A DNA stretch of 64,000 nt from Nothopassalora personata (taxonomy: Eukaryota; Ascomycota; Dothideomycetes; Mycosphaerellales; Mycosphaerellaceae): positions 496,001 through 560,000 of the forward strand of contig CM066299.1 in the NCBI GenBank assembly GCA_033816765.1. Reading direction: 5' to 3'. A program made the translations under genes and the position numbers. Of the stretch, positions 45,043-55,253 are shown piece by piece. Position 1 is the first letter of the stretch. Each line of letters starts with the position of its first letter. The notes under the pieces were generated by a model. That model saw only the letters and a program-made list of their open reading frames with translations, searched no databases and was not told the origin of the DNA.

Positions 45043-45663
45043 ATGCAAGAAGAAGTTGCAAATATCAAGTACAAAGCTTGGGCCGTCAGACAAGAGGTGC
45101 TAGCGTCGCGGCAGCCAAAAGAAGCCTCCACCTCCACCAGGACTATCCGGCTCCCAGGGAAACCACCAGCACGCAGAAAAGGTAACGAGAAAGTACGGAA
45201 GCAGAACAGCAGCAAGAAAGACAAAGCCATCATCACGGAGGAAGACGACTCCGTACACACCATCACTTTCATCCCGAAACTTCTCGCCGTCGGACCGGAC
45301 CTTCCTAAACCTCAGGCCCCGAAGTCCGGTACAAAAAGCCCCAGGTCGTCGAAGAAGATCCCAGTCAAGAAAAGCAGATCGAGAGTCTTCAGCCGTCTGT
45401 GGCGAACCACAGTCGGACACAAGGAACCTGCACTGTCCGCTGGCAAGATTCTGAGAAAGCGATGGACGATGCTGGCTTCTATGTTAGCAGTAAAGGCTGC
45501 TCACGAAAGAGCTTTCGCAAGGAAATCGAATCGGGCAAAAATTTCCTACAGATCCGAGAGCGGTATAGTAATGGAGCTGGTTTTGATGAGCAGTATCTGG
45601 TGCCTTAGAGGAATGAAGCTCACGAGGAGGCTGAAACTGACGCAGGGAGCTTTGTGGGTGTGA
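45043..45663 (+). CDS. Hypothetical basic protein
   Basis: The ATG at 45043 opens 206 codons. The first 125 residues are Lys/Arg/Ser/Pro-rich with several nuclear-localisation-like clusters (PPARRKGNEKVRKQNSSKKDK, KKIPVKKSRSR), consistent with a disordered nuclear protein. From about 45410, an alternative frame gives better-looking sequence (DAGFYVSSKGCSRKSFRKE, ending YLVP at 45608), so an intron or frameshift near 45400 is possible and the C-terminus is uncertain. No family recognised. Confidence 0.45.
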   Translation: MQEEVANIKYKAWAVRQEVLASRQPKEASTSTRTIRLPGKPPARRKGNEKVRKQNSSKKDKAIITEEDDSVHTITFIPKLLAVGPDLPKPQAPKSGTKSPRSSKKIPVKKSRSRVFSRLWRTTVGHKEPALSAGKILRKRWTMLASMLAVKAAHERAFARKSNRAKISYRSESGIVMELVLMSSIWCLRGMKLTRRLKLTQGALWV

Positions 45664-45908
45664 AGGAGTAATACGGCGTGACCAAGATGGAGTCGTCTGG
45701 CAGAAGCAAGCAGAATGACTTACCGCTTCGAGGACATATGGCAGAGACTAGTGCGCGCGCTGTCGTGCGTATTTCTTCCATTGGGCTTTATCGCTGAAGC
45801 AAGACAATCATGGACAGCAAACATTGCGGCTGTCGATTGGGGCACTGACATACCGCCACCAGCTCGCAATATCTAAACTCCCAACTCAGAAGACGAGCAC
45901 GATCAAAG

Positions 45909-46349
45909 ATGCCGAAGCAGAATATGTACACCACCCACCTCGTCTCAATTTACCGCGCCCTCGTCCCCCAACAAGACCGCGAAGCAAACTGGACCACCAA
46001 AGTCACCCAAGCCCACAACAACCTCTCGATCACCCTGAGTGACCCCATGCTTCCTGCTCAACTCTCATCTCTCAAGGAAGCCCTTAAGTCCGCCCACAAG
46101 ATTCTCGGTGCATTCAATGAACAAGTCAGCAAGAGGTACGTCACCGTTCCACAAGGAGGCTGGAAGTACAACCTCCCGCAGTACGAAAAGATTCCTAGCA
46201 TGACGCTCAGTGATCCATTCTGTGCGGCAGAGCAGTTGAAGGAGGCGATTAAGGTTATGGAGGCGGTCATGGAGAATGTGAAGAACGGGTGGTGGCTTGT
46301 GGAGGAGGAGAAGGATGGTGGGGAGGCGGACCAGGGGATGGAGATGTAG
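45909..46349 (+). CDS. Hypothetical 146-residue protein
   Basis: A single ATG-opened frame with natural composition: an aromatic N-terminus (MYTTHLVSIYRALV), helices LSSLKEALKSAHKILGAFNEQV and EQLKEAIKVMEAVMENVKNGWW, and an acidic tail ending at TAG. It looks like a small all-helical cytosolic protein. No signal peptide or membrane segment. Family unknown. No intron is needed. Confidence 0.6.
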   Translation: MPKQNMYTTHLVSIYRALVPQQDREANWTTKVTQAHNNLSITLSDPMLPAQLSSLKEALKSAHKILGAFNEQVSKRYVTVPQGGWKYNLPQYEKIPSMTLSDPFCAAEQLKEAIKVMEAVMENVKNGWWLVEEEKDGGEADQGMEM

Positions 46350-46564
46350 GAGCCCGTGTGTAGAGTGGAAGGTTGACGCAGTGTGATCTCGTTCAAGCAG
46401 TGCCATGAGAGATCGATCATAGCTGATGACTTTCGCGGCTGTGCCAGCGCGGCGATGTAGTCAGACAGTGTTGGACGACAAATGCCTCGCCTGGGTCCAT
46501 ACGTTGCCTGGCCCAGAAGATCACAAGTGCAGAAGTAACTCGCCCTGTATGTCCTAGCAACTCA

Positions 46565-46972
46565 ATGGCAGAGCAAAAGAGGCCAGGTGAGGTCGAAATA
46601 GACTTCGCAACGTGGAGGATCCTGACCCATGTCGCTGGCGTCGCTGCTGACCAGGCCAGGTCCACGAAACGGAGATGGATTAACAGCCGGGCGACTTCTC
46701 AATCCTGCCCATCTGCGATGCTCTGGTCGTGCTTTTCGTCGTCCCCGACGGTCCTCAAGATGCCACATGGCCGAAGGTTGCCTGACAAGATCTGTTCCAA
46801 CATCTTTCTCGTGGTCTTGGCGGTCATACTTGCTTTTGCTGCATTGGCCAGAGCGGCAACGGTAAGCGCTGGGTGGCTTGTGGAGGCGCATACCATTTTG
46901 CCAACTTCAGCTTCCTCCTCCCCCTCCGCAACCGTACAAAGTTCCGTCTGGGAAGATCTGGACCCTCCATGA
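46565..46972 (+). CDS. Possible small single-pass membrane protein
   Basis: The ATG at 46565 opens 135 codons: a charged N-terminus (EVEIDFATWRILTHVAGVAADQ), a Ser-rich middle, one strongly hydrophobic segment (IFLVVLAVILAFAALARAA, about residues 80-98) and a Ser/Thr-rich end. The hydrophobic segment supports a membrane protein, but overlapping frames are also open and no family is recognised. Confidence 0.4.
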   Translation: MAEQKRPGEVEIDFATWRILTHVAGVAADQARSTKRRWINSRATSQSCPSAMLWSCFSSSPTVLKMPHGRRLPDKICSNIFLVVLAVILAFAALARAATVSAGWLVEAHTILPTSASSSPSATVQSSVWEDLDPP

Positions 46973-47094
46973 TGCAATGCCATCCATCCTCAAGTGCGGG
47001 GTTTCACGGACCACACATATGACGATCAGCTCGAGATCCAATGCATCGATCTGAGACCTCACCTCACCAATACACCTATTGATAGCAAGCAAAA

Positions 47095-48111
47095 ATGGGC
47101 AACGAACTCGCAGAGACATACGATCACGAAGGCAAGCCCGTCACACACGGCAGAGTTCGCGTCAACGGCATTCGCCTGCACTACATCACCTCCGGATCTG
47201 GTCCAGCTCTTCTTCTCCTCCACGGCACACCCAAGAACTCCTTCTACTGGTATCGTCTTTGGCCTCTGCTCTCCCAACACTTCACGCTCGTGGCGCCGGA
47301 CCTCCGCGGATTCGGCTACACCGACAAGCCGCCCAGCACAGATGGCTACGACTCCAAGGAGCAGGCCGCAGATGTGGCGAATCTGATGACGCAGCTAGGT
47401 CATGAGAAGTTCCATGTTCATGGCGAGGATCGTGGAGCGGACTATGCGTATGCTGTGGCTGGGCTTTACAGAGATCGGGTGTTGAGCTTGAGCTTTTGTG
47501 AGATGTTGTTGAGTGGTCTTGGGTTGGAGGAGAGCAGTTTTTGGACGAGAGAGAATGTCACTGCGCAGTTTAGAGAGGATGGAGTTTGGTGCTGGGTGAG
47601 TCAAGCGCCTCTCCTACAGACTCACCTCTTGTGGTGATCTTGCTCGGTGCGCCGATATCAGTGCTAACATCCACAACAGCACCTCGGCTTCTTCGCTCTC
47701 CCTCACATCCCAGAAATGCTCATCACCGGCAAAGAATACGAATTCTGGGAAATGTTCATCAAGCAAGAATGCTACAACCCCGCCAATATCGAGCCAAAAG
47801 CCCTGAACCACTGGATCGAATGCGTCAAGCAACCTGGTTGTCTTCGCGGCATCCTTGAGACTTACCGAGCCGGCTTCAAGAATGGCGACATCAACCAGGA
47901 GCTCGCGAATACGCCACTGGACATTCCGGTGATGGTGATCGGTGCGCCGGAGTTCTTTGGTCCCAAGGTTGAGGAGTGTGCGTTGAAGTTTACGAAGAAG
48001 GAGAATATCAAGAAGAGTGAGATCTACCGCGAGTGTGGGCATTCGCTTGCGTTGGAGCAGCCGGAACGGTTGGCGAAGGATTTGAAGGAGTTTATGCTGG
48101 GGAAGAAGTAG
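47095..48111 (+). CDS. Alpha/beta-hydrolase, haloacetate dehalogenase / epoxide hydrolase-like
   Basis: Two exons, 47095-47595 and 47680-48111, encode 310 residues, the normal length for the family. The 84-nt intron starts GTGAGT, has GTGCTAAC as branch site and ends AACAG; without splicing the frame stops early. Visible motifs: HGTP oxyanion loop (43-46), PDLRGFGYTDKP (68-79), nucleophile elbow HGEDRG with the Asp at 112, and the catalytic His at 288 in CGHSLALEQPERL near the C-terminus. An Asp nucleophile places it with fluoroacetate dehalogenases and soluble epoxide hydrolases rather than serine esterases. No signal peptide, so probably cytosolic. The substrate is not predictable. Confidence 0.88.
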
Positions 48112-48813
48112 AGCGAGTGTGTTGTATCTTTGGAGTAGTCTCGGTCTTCACCTCGTAACACCTCATCACAAGTCTGCAGTGACTTTGGACGGTCATCTGG
48201 AGGACTTTCTTCAGCTCGACCGCAATGAATTTCGTGAGCGGCAACAGATTAGACATGTTATCCAGAAACAGATGCGCAGCGAACACTACATGCATAGGTT
48301 GGGACGTCCGACTAACCTGCAGCAGGATTCCAGTGGCTCTTCAAGAGTACTACACTTCACTTCCAGGTTGAGGGCTTGCAGCAGCCTGCTAAGCGACTTT
48401 CGCAATGTCACGATGCTTGCAAGAAGTTTAATTATTCACGCAGCAATGCAGTCTTGCTACGGCTGTTCGGTATGGGTCACAAGTATGTCGCCATTCCTCA
48501 GCAACGAGCCTCAGTGAATACTTCTCTCAAGATCTCAAATTGGTCTCCTGAATACAAAGCATAACTGGGACTCCCCGCGCTACCACGATTGAATAGTAGT
48601 CGCGCATACATCCACTGATACGAGACACGATGAAGCAGAAAGAATCAGCCATCGAGAATCACTGGAATCGTGCTCATCCATTCAGTCGCCGCTCTTCTTA
48701 AAGATAAGCTGCGTAGCACAATCACTTGCTCTAAAACCGTAATTGGGACAAAAGTTCACATGCTCACCCAGCTTCCCTACCCTCAGCCTCACGCAGTCCT
48801 CCCAACCTGACCT
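48112..48813. other. Intergenic, nothing recognised
   Basis: 3' flank of the hydrolase and short frames only. Confidence 0.45.
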
Positions 48814-49203
48814 CTACGACAACCAATCCAGCGCCCGCGAAACGTCAGAAATCCAGGCTCGCCCTGAATGGTTGCAGCCCTCAGGGAAACCCTCAGCCCC
48901 GGTGTAGTAGCCAACCAGACCAAGCTCTCGGTCAAACGAATGGTGCGATGCGCTTATATCATCATCCGCACGACCGGTACAGAGGATGGACCCAGACACA
49001 CCACAGGGTCCGTGCACCGGCCGCGGCATTGCTGCCACGGTTGAAGGGATGTGTGGGAGTTGTTGACTCCGGCGAGCAGACTGTTGCACGAAACATTGCG
49101 AAGTGCTAGAGAGTTTGGCCTGTGATATGGTTAGCAAGATGCTGTTCGGTGCATGAATGGATTCACTAACCGAACGATGCGGTGTCTTAATTGGTGGAGC
49201 CAT
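48814..49203 (-). CDS. Possible small hypothetical protein with one intron
   Basis: The minus-strand ATG at 49201-49203 opens a frame of 129 codons. A credible 51-nt intron lies early in it (donor GTTAGT about 49170, branch TTGCTAAC, acceptor CACAG about 49120); its length is a multiple of three, so both forms stay open. The C-terminal part (ELGLVGYYTGAEGFPEGCNHSGRAW) has natural composition. No family recognised. Confidence 0.4.
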   Translation of the reverse strand: MAPPIKTPHRSVSESIHAPNSILLTISQAKLSSTSQCFVQQSARRSQQLPHIPSTVAAMPRPVHGPCGVSGSILCTGRADDDISASHHSFDRELGLVGYYTGAEGFPEGCNHSGRAWISDVSRALDWLS

Positions 49204-50118
49204 GTGACCAACTGTTAAGTGATAGTACCGAAGGCAAGGAGTGCAGCGACTGATGGTACGTGCCCGAAGGCCAGGGTGAGTGCGTGAAAGGATTGTATAT
49301 AGGTAGATTTGAGAGGAACCGTGAGGGGATGGAGAGAGAGCTGGGATTGGTCGGTTGGTGATGAGTTATCGCGGGATAGAGAACATCCGGGCAGTTTGTT
49401 GCCTTGAACGAGAGAGTCAAAGTAGTATCTGTATCAACATGTTATGAGACCCAAGCCTACGCTACAAAGGCAACGCCGTGGGTGTCACATATATGAATGC
49501 TTATCGCTTGCATGCCAGGTAGATGGTAAGACGAATTTCCCTGGCCATTCTGTCTTAGGGGGGACAATCGGATGCTTTGCAGCAGCTGGCAGTAGGGATC
49601 TTGCGTTCCACAAACTTGTTTGGACTGCAGGATGTATCACTTCTGCCTGGCCTGTTCTCATCAGAAGGCGATTTTGTACTTTTCTGTCGACTTGCGATGT
49701 CCTTACAAGCAGGGCCAGATCTGCACCCGTCCTTGTCCTTCAGCGCTGATGGGTCCCGCGTCTGAAGCAAAGTCTGCACCGAAAGTCCAGATTTGTTCCA
49801 CTTTTACGACCTCGTATCATGGAGTGGCAGCAGAACAGCATGGCCGCAACGCAGTAAGACACCCATTACCTTTTATTGATCCAGGCTGTTGATCTGCTTG
49901 CAGCTACTAGATACCGCCCGAAGCATCACACTGAGCGCCAATGCCTCAGCCAGCCGTTGTGCTGCAGCTATTCTGCCGCGACAACAACCAGAAGATGGTG
50001 CTTCTGCGCCCGAACAAGCCCGAACGCCCAGTCATGCAGAAGTCCCGCCTTGTCAACGATATTATAAAAATGCGCTCTTCGATTCTCACTGGCTCTCACG
50101 ACCTTCTGATTGGCGGAT
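49204..50118. other. Intergenic, short frames only
   Basis: Nothing firm. An ATG frame at 49941-50192 (83 codons) has plausible composition but is unsupported. Confidence 0.4.
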
Positions 50119-50583
50119 ATGTGTTCTTTCCAGCCGTCAGCTACAGCCTCGATCGCAAGTCACGCCTCATCGCCTTCATCAGCATCCGCTAATGTCAAAT
50201 ATAGGCATCCAAAATCGAGTCCCCAGCTGCCCAAGTCTAGAAGAACTACCATTCTGCCTCCGAGACATCAACAATCCACCGTCGCTCCACGCGGTCACCG
50301 GTCTCCACGCCTCCCACGCCTCCCTCCACGCACTCGGCATTCATCGATACTACAATCTACAGGAATCTACTGGTTGCTGCTACAGTACACGAAGCGTCCA
50401 CTCTCGCTCGCTCAGTTCTTGATGATCGCATACCGCTGCCACCTCGATAGCGGGCTGGCAGAGCATATGATGAAAAACCAGGCGCACTTCGCGATGGATG
50501 GCAAGCGTCCTGAGATTCTGCAGATGGCGCAGTGGTGTTTGGATTCAGGCCTGAGTATCCGATTTCATAGAACAGGGCTGTAA
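50119..50583 (+). CDS. Possible small hypothetical protein
   Basis: The ATG at 50119 opens about 154 codons. The first two-thirds is Arg/Ser/Pro-rich and may be noncoding; the last part (FLMIAYRCHLDSGLAEHMMKNQ and QMAQWCLDSGLSIRFHRTGL) looks like genuine protein. A short exon ending at TAA 50581-50583 with an upstream intron is an alternative. No family recognised. Confidence 0.3.
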   Translation: MCSFQPSATASIASHASSPSSASANVKYRHPKSSPQLPKSRRTTILPPRHQQSTVAPRGHRSPRLPRLPPRTRHSSILQSTGIYWLLLQYTKRPLSLAQFLMIAYRCHLDSGLAEHMMKNQAHFAMDGKRPEILQMAQWCLDSGLSIRFHRTGL

Positions 50584-51166
50584 GTTGGCGCGAACCGGGA
50601 GCAGGACCGGGCACGACGGAAAGAGGAGGCAATTGAAAGGCAGGGTAGACGGCATGGTGGTGCGACTGGAGGAGGAGAAGGGACACAAGCGCTTTGGGCC
50701 AGCCTCTTTGTAGTTTCAAGGTGGCGAACACCGTGCTTGATGGCGCTCTGGTCTTCCAGTATCGCATCGTTGCGCTGGTGTATCTCAGGCGGAGACGATC
50801 ATTAGGTGAATCGTTGCAATGCATTGCACGGTCGCCAACAGCCAGGTGAATGGATTGTCGCAGGTGGAAGACCTTGACTGAATGCCTGAAGTGTTTTGAC
50901 ACGGCTCACCATAGCCTAGGATCGTTCGAAAAATGGTGAATGTGCTGAAAGAAGCATTATCAGCTGAAAATTCTCGAGGGCGTCGTGTGTTAAAAGGCAT
51001 TAGCATTTAGCACCAGATAAAATATCGTGTCCTTTCTTCTAAACACTCTCCATCTTCGCCACACTCCACACTCTCGGGCCTCCAAGCAAGACACAGAGAA
51101 CCAATTCTACATTCAAACACCAACATCAACCGACGACCAAGCAACATCCTCAGCACAGCTATCAGC
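50584..51166. other. Upstream region of the next gene
   Basis: No gene supported. The C/T- and A-rich stretch at about 51030-51160 is a typical fungal 5' leader. Confidence 0.45.
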
Positions 51167-52147
51167 ATGGCTGCCAACAACAACACCGCAGACGTGTATG
51201 TCATCGCACTCGATGGCACCCACAAGCATGTCGGTAAGGGCATCAACAAGCAGAACCTCATGCTCCTCTCGGCCTCCGCGAACCATCAATTCCAGACTCT
51301 CACATCTCCTGGCAAGAAAGAAAAGCGCCTATTGCTGCTCCACGAAGAGAAGCCCGGCGCGCCATCAGTCGAGCCAGAGGCTGCGAAGATCATCTGCAAG
51401 TGGATCGACTCCTATGATCCGAGCAAGTCCATCGAGTCGCAGGTCTTAACCCTGAACCACCTCCCACAGTCCGACGGCGGTCCCACCATCCAGGAGGTTG
51501 CCCACCTCTACATGACTGTGTACGCCTTCCGCATCTCCCGCGAGCATCGAGGCAACGCCCTCCGCGACGCGATCTCCGAGTACGTCCACCAGGGTCCCCT
51601 TTCCGAGAACGAGTTCCGCATGCTCCACGATCTCCTCGCCTTCGACGACGGTCTTCTCAAGTCGGTGCAGCAAACCACCATCTACTCCCAGGTCCACGGC
51701 CTCGAGCCCCCAAAGAGCAAGGATGAGAAGCGCGAGAACAAGATCTTTCAGGATAAGGATGGGAAGTGGCACGTCTACTCGCGCCCAGATCCGGAAGAAT
51801 TCAAGAAGATCGAGGCGTTTGCGAAGGAGCGTGGGGTATATGAGGTGATGGAAGATGCACGCCGCGAAATTCTGTGCAAGAAGGAGGAAGCACAGCTCAG
51901 CGCTTTGCAGTTCCAGACGCGTGAGGCTCATAGATTGAAGGATCGCAAGAAGGCTGCTGCTCTTCGACCGGAGATCAATACTAAGCAGGAGGTTGTCAAG
52001 AAATTGAAGGAAGAGATGGCAGTCATCAAGAAGGATCGCGAGGAGAAAGAGAAAGTTCGTCAGGAGCAGGTGAAGAAGGCAGAGGAGGTGTCGCAGAAGA
52101 CAGCAGAGGCAGAGGACGCCAGGAAACAGAAGCAGAAGCCACAGTAA
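51167..52147 (+). CDS. Hypothetical protein with C-terminal charged coiled coil
   Basis: The ATG at 51167 is in a good context (CAGCATGGCT) after a C/A-rich leader, and the frame runs uninterrupted for 326 codons. Residues 1-70 look like a small alpha/beta segment (DVYVIALDGTHKHVGKGI), followed by helices resembling a BTB-type tail (EVAHLYMTVYAFRISREHRGNALRDAISEYV), a middle with DKDGKWHVYSRPDPEEFKKIEAFAKE, and a long Lys/Glu-rich coiled coil from about residue 225 to the end. No signal peptide or membrane segment. Distantly similar in layout to the gene at 56252. The function is unknown; the intact frame and composition make it a confident gene. Confidence 0.8.
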   Translation: MAANNNTADVYVIALDGTHKHVGKGINKQNLMLLSASANHQFQTLTSPGKKEKRLLLLHEEKPGAPSVEPEAAKIICKWIDSYDPSKSIESQVLTLNHLPQSDGGPTIQEVAHLYMTVYAFRISREHRGNALRDAISEYVHQGPLSENEFRMLHDLLAFDDGLLKSVQQTTIYSQVHGLEPPKSKDEKRENKIFQDKDGKWHVYSRPDPEEFKKIEAFAKERGVYEVMEDARREILCKKEEAQLSALQFQTREAHRLKDRKKAAALRPEINTKQEVVKKLKEEMAVIKKDREEKEKVRQEQVKKAEEVSQKTAEAEDARKQKQKPQ

Positions 52148-52941
52148 CCAGGCTTCGCTGCTGGACGCGTCGGGTAATGCATTGACATATCTTCACACGG
52201 CGCTGGACTAGGGCGCGGCCAGCCCTGACTTACCAACGAAAATCATCATATGAGCGGCCATGAGGACCGACTGCACTTTTGAGGAACAGTACGGCGTTCT
52301 TACTTTTGGATGACACGATACCAGATTGATACATGACGAGCTGGGTCAGACAGTCGGTACATAGAAGAACATGAAGATGCATCGTGATATATTGGTGCCT
52401 CTCTTCTTGACCGAAAACACGTCTCGCTACTCTCACTGTGGAAACTGCTCACAAAAATCGAATTGGTTCTCCAGAGCGATCGTTGGAGATCCCTTGGATG
52501 TCCCTAGATGCAAAACCTGCATCCATGATCGCAACATTCCCACTCAAGTCAATACAACTCGACATCAGCTTTACTGTAACTCGATTTTTAGCTTCTTGAC
52601 GCTCTGATGGTGCTCACGATCCGTGGGGTCACTGTGCTGCAGACATATATCGAAGCCATCCTCCAGACCGCCTCCGCCTGCTTTGGCCGTCCCCGATGCA
52701 TCGAGACGCATTAATGAGCTCACCTACACGCCAAAAGCTCGGCTCCATCCGAAGCAAGCTATATATAATAGTACACCGGTGCTTACATCATCCCAGGATC
52801 GGCTGAAGAATCACTTTAGGTGATTTACTTGGACCTCTGAGCAGTTCTCAAGTTCGAGTCATCAGGTATGTATTTTCCGTGGTTTAGTGAACCCCTGCAA
52901 TCATGGCTTTGCAACCCATTGATATGCGAGGTTATGGCTTG
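52148..52941. other. Intergenic, nothing recognised
   Basis: 3' flank of the coiled-coil gene, then short frames only. Confidence 0.45.
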
Positions 52942-54046
52942 CCTCAGGTACAAGGGACCAAAAATAGCAAGCTAAGCTTGTGAGTAAGTACTCGAGTATA
53001 TCTCGTGGTACGATACGAATGTGCAGCATTCGTATAATATTTTGCACTTTTTGATGACGGTGGTAACGTGGTGCGCCCGAGCTTTCGCCACGTTGCACGC
53101 CTCTCGACACTCTTGCTGCATGACCTTGAAGCAGGCAGTATTTTTGCTGTTTCGAAGACCGGGCACGAGCGTTGAGCAGCGTGAGTAAGTCATTACGACG
53201 CTTCATTATGATCGTGAGGGGTGATCATCTCGCGCAGGTGAGAAGTCTTTTGCGTCACCAGCATAATGACCACACACCCAAGAGCACTGTGGGCGACTGG
53301 CACGAGCTTTCGCTGGACGCGATCATGATTTCTCACGCAGCTGATGCACGCTGTGCCATCGTTGCTGTCATATCAACTTTTGGATGCGGCGGTCGGCCGC
53401 TATCTGATGTGAACGCGTCGTAAGGCGTGTTGGGTGCAAAAGCGCGAAAGTCTTGGCATGTCAGCTGAACGAAACGTTTTCTCGCGTTATCATACCATCT
53501 ACAACGGGAGTGTCTCATTATTTGCGCCATATTATGTCATTGAATCTCAAATCTACGATTATGCAGCTGCCGCGAACGCATAAGAGACTTCTTGATTGCG
53601 CAAAACCCGCCCGTCGAGGCTTTCCTGTGCTTCGATGTATGCAGGCCTGCTGCCTTTGCGCTCAAGGCTAGAACCACCTGCCAAGGATCGTTGTAAGACG
53701 TCGCCGGAGCATAGCGTAATTGTAGCGCCGGGAAATGTGGTAGGGCACATATGCTGAGACTACGCCATGAGCAAAACTTCATGCGCTACCGACAAGTTCG
53801 AACTCGCGACCCTTCCCTAGCTACTACTAGCGCCAACATTCTGTTCCTCACCTCCATCTTGCATAACCCGAAACCAAATTTGAAATTGAACAACCCGCAC
53901 TTTCGTTGCTCCATCAACCAGCAAAAGTGCAAAACATTACACGTACCACCTACGGGGTGGGTGTGTCGTACCACGAGATGACCTCGGATACTTACTCCCA
54001 AGCTTAGCTTGGTATTTCCGTGCGGTATACGTGAGGTGCCTGAGTC
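52942..54046. mobile_element. MITE-like element with long imperfect TIRs (about 1.1 kb)
   Basis: The segment 52942-53058 is matched by the reverse complement of about 53922-54046. The best parts are CAAGCTAAGCTTG against its complement near 54000-54012, TCTCGTGGTACGA near 53001-53013 against 53967-53979, and TTTTGCACTTTT near 53041 against 53921-53936. Outer edges show CCTCAGG and CCTGAG. The 860-bp interior has no credible ORF, so if it is a transposon it is non-autonomous. Target duplications are not clear. It is not RIPped. Confidence 0.65.
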
Positions 54047-54408
54047 CTCGACTCCCCCAAGCGCCACCAAGGGAGGCCACCGTTCACATTTGTAAGCGTC
54101 AGATTAGCGCAATATATAGGTAGAAACCGGGAGCCGGGATCTTGGCGGTCGGGTGGGTCCATAGGAATTGTTTGACGATGCGAATGCGTGGTCACGTCGG
54201 GATCATGCTGTGTCGGTAACCAGAATGCGGTCAAACGAAAGCGTAGTCTGTTGTGAAAGCAAACTGTATAGGTATCAGAAAACAGTATGTTCGTATTACT
54301 AGCACCGCTGCAATGAGCAGCTGCGTGAGTTGCTGTTCGCCTTGAATATCATGTCCACGAGACTATGGAAGATTCGTTCATGACTACAAACTCTCGATGT
54401 GCTTCACT
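54047..54408. other. Intergenic, nothing recognised
   Basis: No coding sequence or RNA gene is supported here. Confidence 0.4.
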
Positions 54409-54966
54409 TTAGATTAAGAGCATTCTCCTGCATAGGCTCTCTACTTTAGCCCTTTTCGTTTCCTTCTTATGTCCGTCTTTCGTCAGCGCCTTCACGCGAC
54501 CTGCAAAAATCTGTGTCTGCTCCAACCGATGCATCCTCCTGTCCAGCCCATTCCTCACGGTGACCTCAAAGAAAACTTCATGCAGCAAACAATAACCCTT
54601 CACACCCGCAAGCGAGATCTCAATCCCCACATCGTTGAGATACCACCTTAGCCACGGACCTCCATCCACCAGCAGTGGCACAGGACTTGTCAAACGCCCG
54701 AAGCAGAAGTGCGACTGCGCTGCCCAAGCTGACGCGCTGACAGCGTGTGCTCCCTCGATTAAGTACTGATCTTCTTGCTTGAAGACATCGTCGATGTCGT
54801 AATCGATCTCTTCGATGAAGCCATCGCCATCTGCGAAGTAGCCATACTCTTCCAATGTTGTATGATCCTTGATCCAGTGGCTGTGTAGGTAGCGGAGGAA
54901 GTCATCGAAGCTGTAGAGGATGCGGGCGATGTTGGTGCGGTTGTCCGGCGCTGGACTGAATGTCAT
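54409..54966 (-). CDS. Hypothetical protein, PDNR family member 1
   Basis: The minus-strand ATG at 54964-54966 opens 185 codons. The N-terminus reads PAPDNRTNIARILYSFDDFLRYLHSHW, closely resembling PDNRVNLARVMYRLSDLITHLHNHY in the next gene, and later segments align too (LNDVGIEISLAGVKGYCLLHEVFF against CSDIATAAAVQYSIVHDLAFAM). An acidic insert (FADGDGFIEEIDYDIDD) separates them. The C-terminus is basic. It is a soluble helical protein by appearance. Family unknown; the tandem paralog arrangement supports it as a real gene. Confidence 0.7.
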   Translation of the reverse strand: MTFSPAPDNRTNIARILYSFDDFLRYLHSHWIKDHTTLEEYGYFADGDGFIEEIDYDIDDVFKQEDQYLIEGAHAVSASAWAAQSHFCFGRLTSPVPLLVDGGPWLRWYLNDVGIEISLAGVKGYCLLHEVFFEVTVRNGLDRRMHRLEQTQIFAGRVKALTKDGHKKETKRAKVESLCRRMLLI

Positions 54967-55253
54967 TATGGTTCGGGAGGTTGGAATTGGTGATCTCCGG
55001 GCATTTGCTACATCATAGTGGCAAAATGTCTATAAAGTGGATGCGTCGGAAGCTAAGTCATGGTCTACTAAAGTTTGCTATGAGTGAACTCTAGTAGAGC
55101 CATTCATTACTGTGATCTGGTGTTGGAACATTGCGAATGCTTCTCGCGCCGGAAAACTGTCTCGTCCTTCGCATTCCGTGCTATGGTATGTTGCGTTCGC
55201 TGATTTACGGCGGATTGTCTGCTGCCAATATGCACATCGCGGCGGCTGTACGC

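Noticed and set aside
49889..50422. 177-codon plus-strand ORF
   Set aside because: Low-complexity Ser/Arg/His composition and overlaps a better frame; no start context.
53771..53815. tRNA-like T-arm words (GTTCGAA with GCGCTACCGA nearby, reverse strand)
   Set aside because: No acceptor stem, anticodon arm or correct order of arms could be built. Also considered as a SINE box B; no box A at the right distance.
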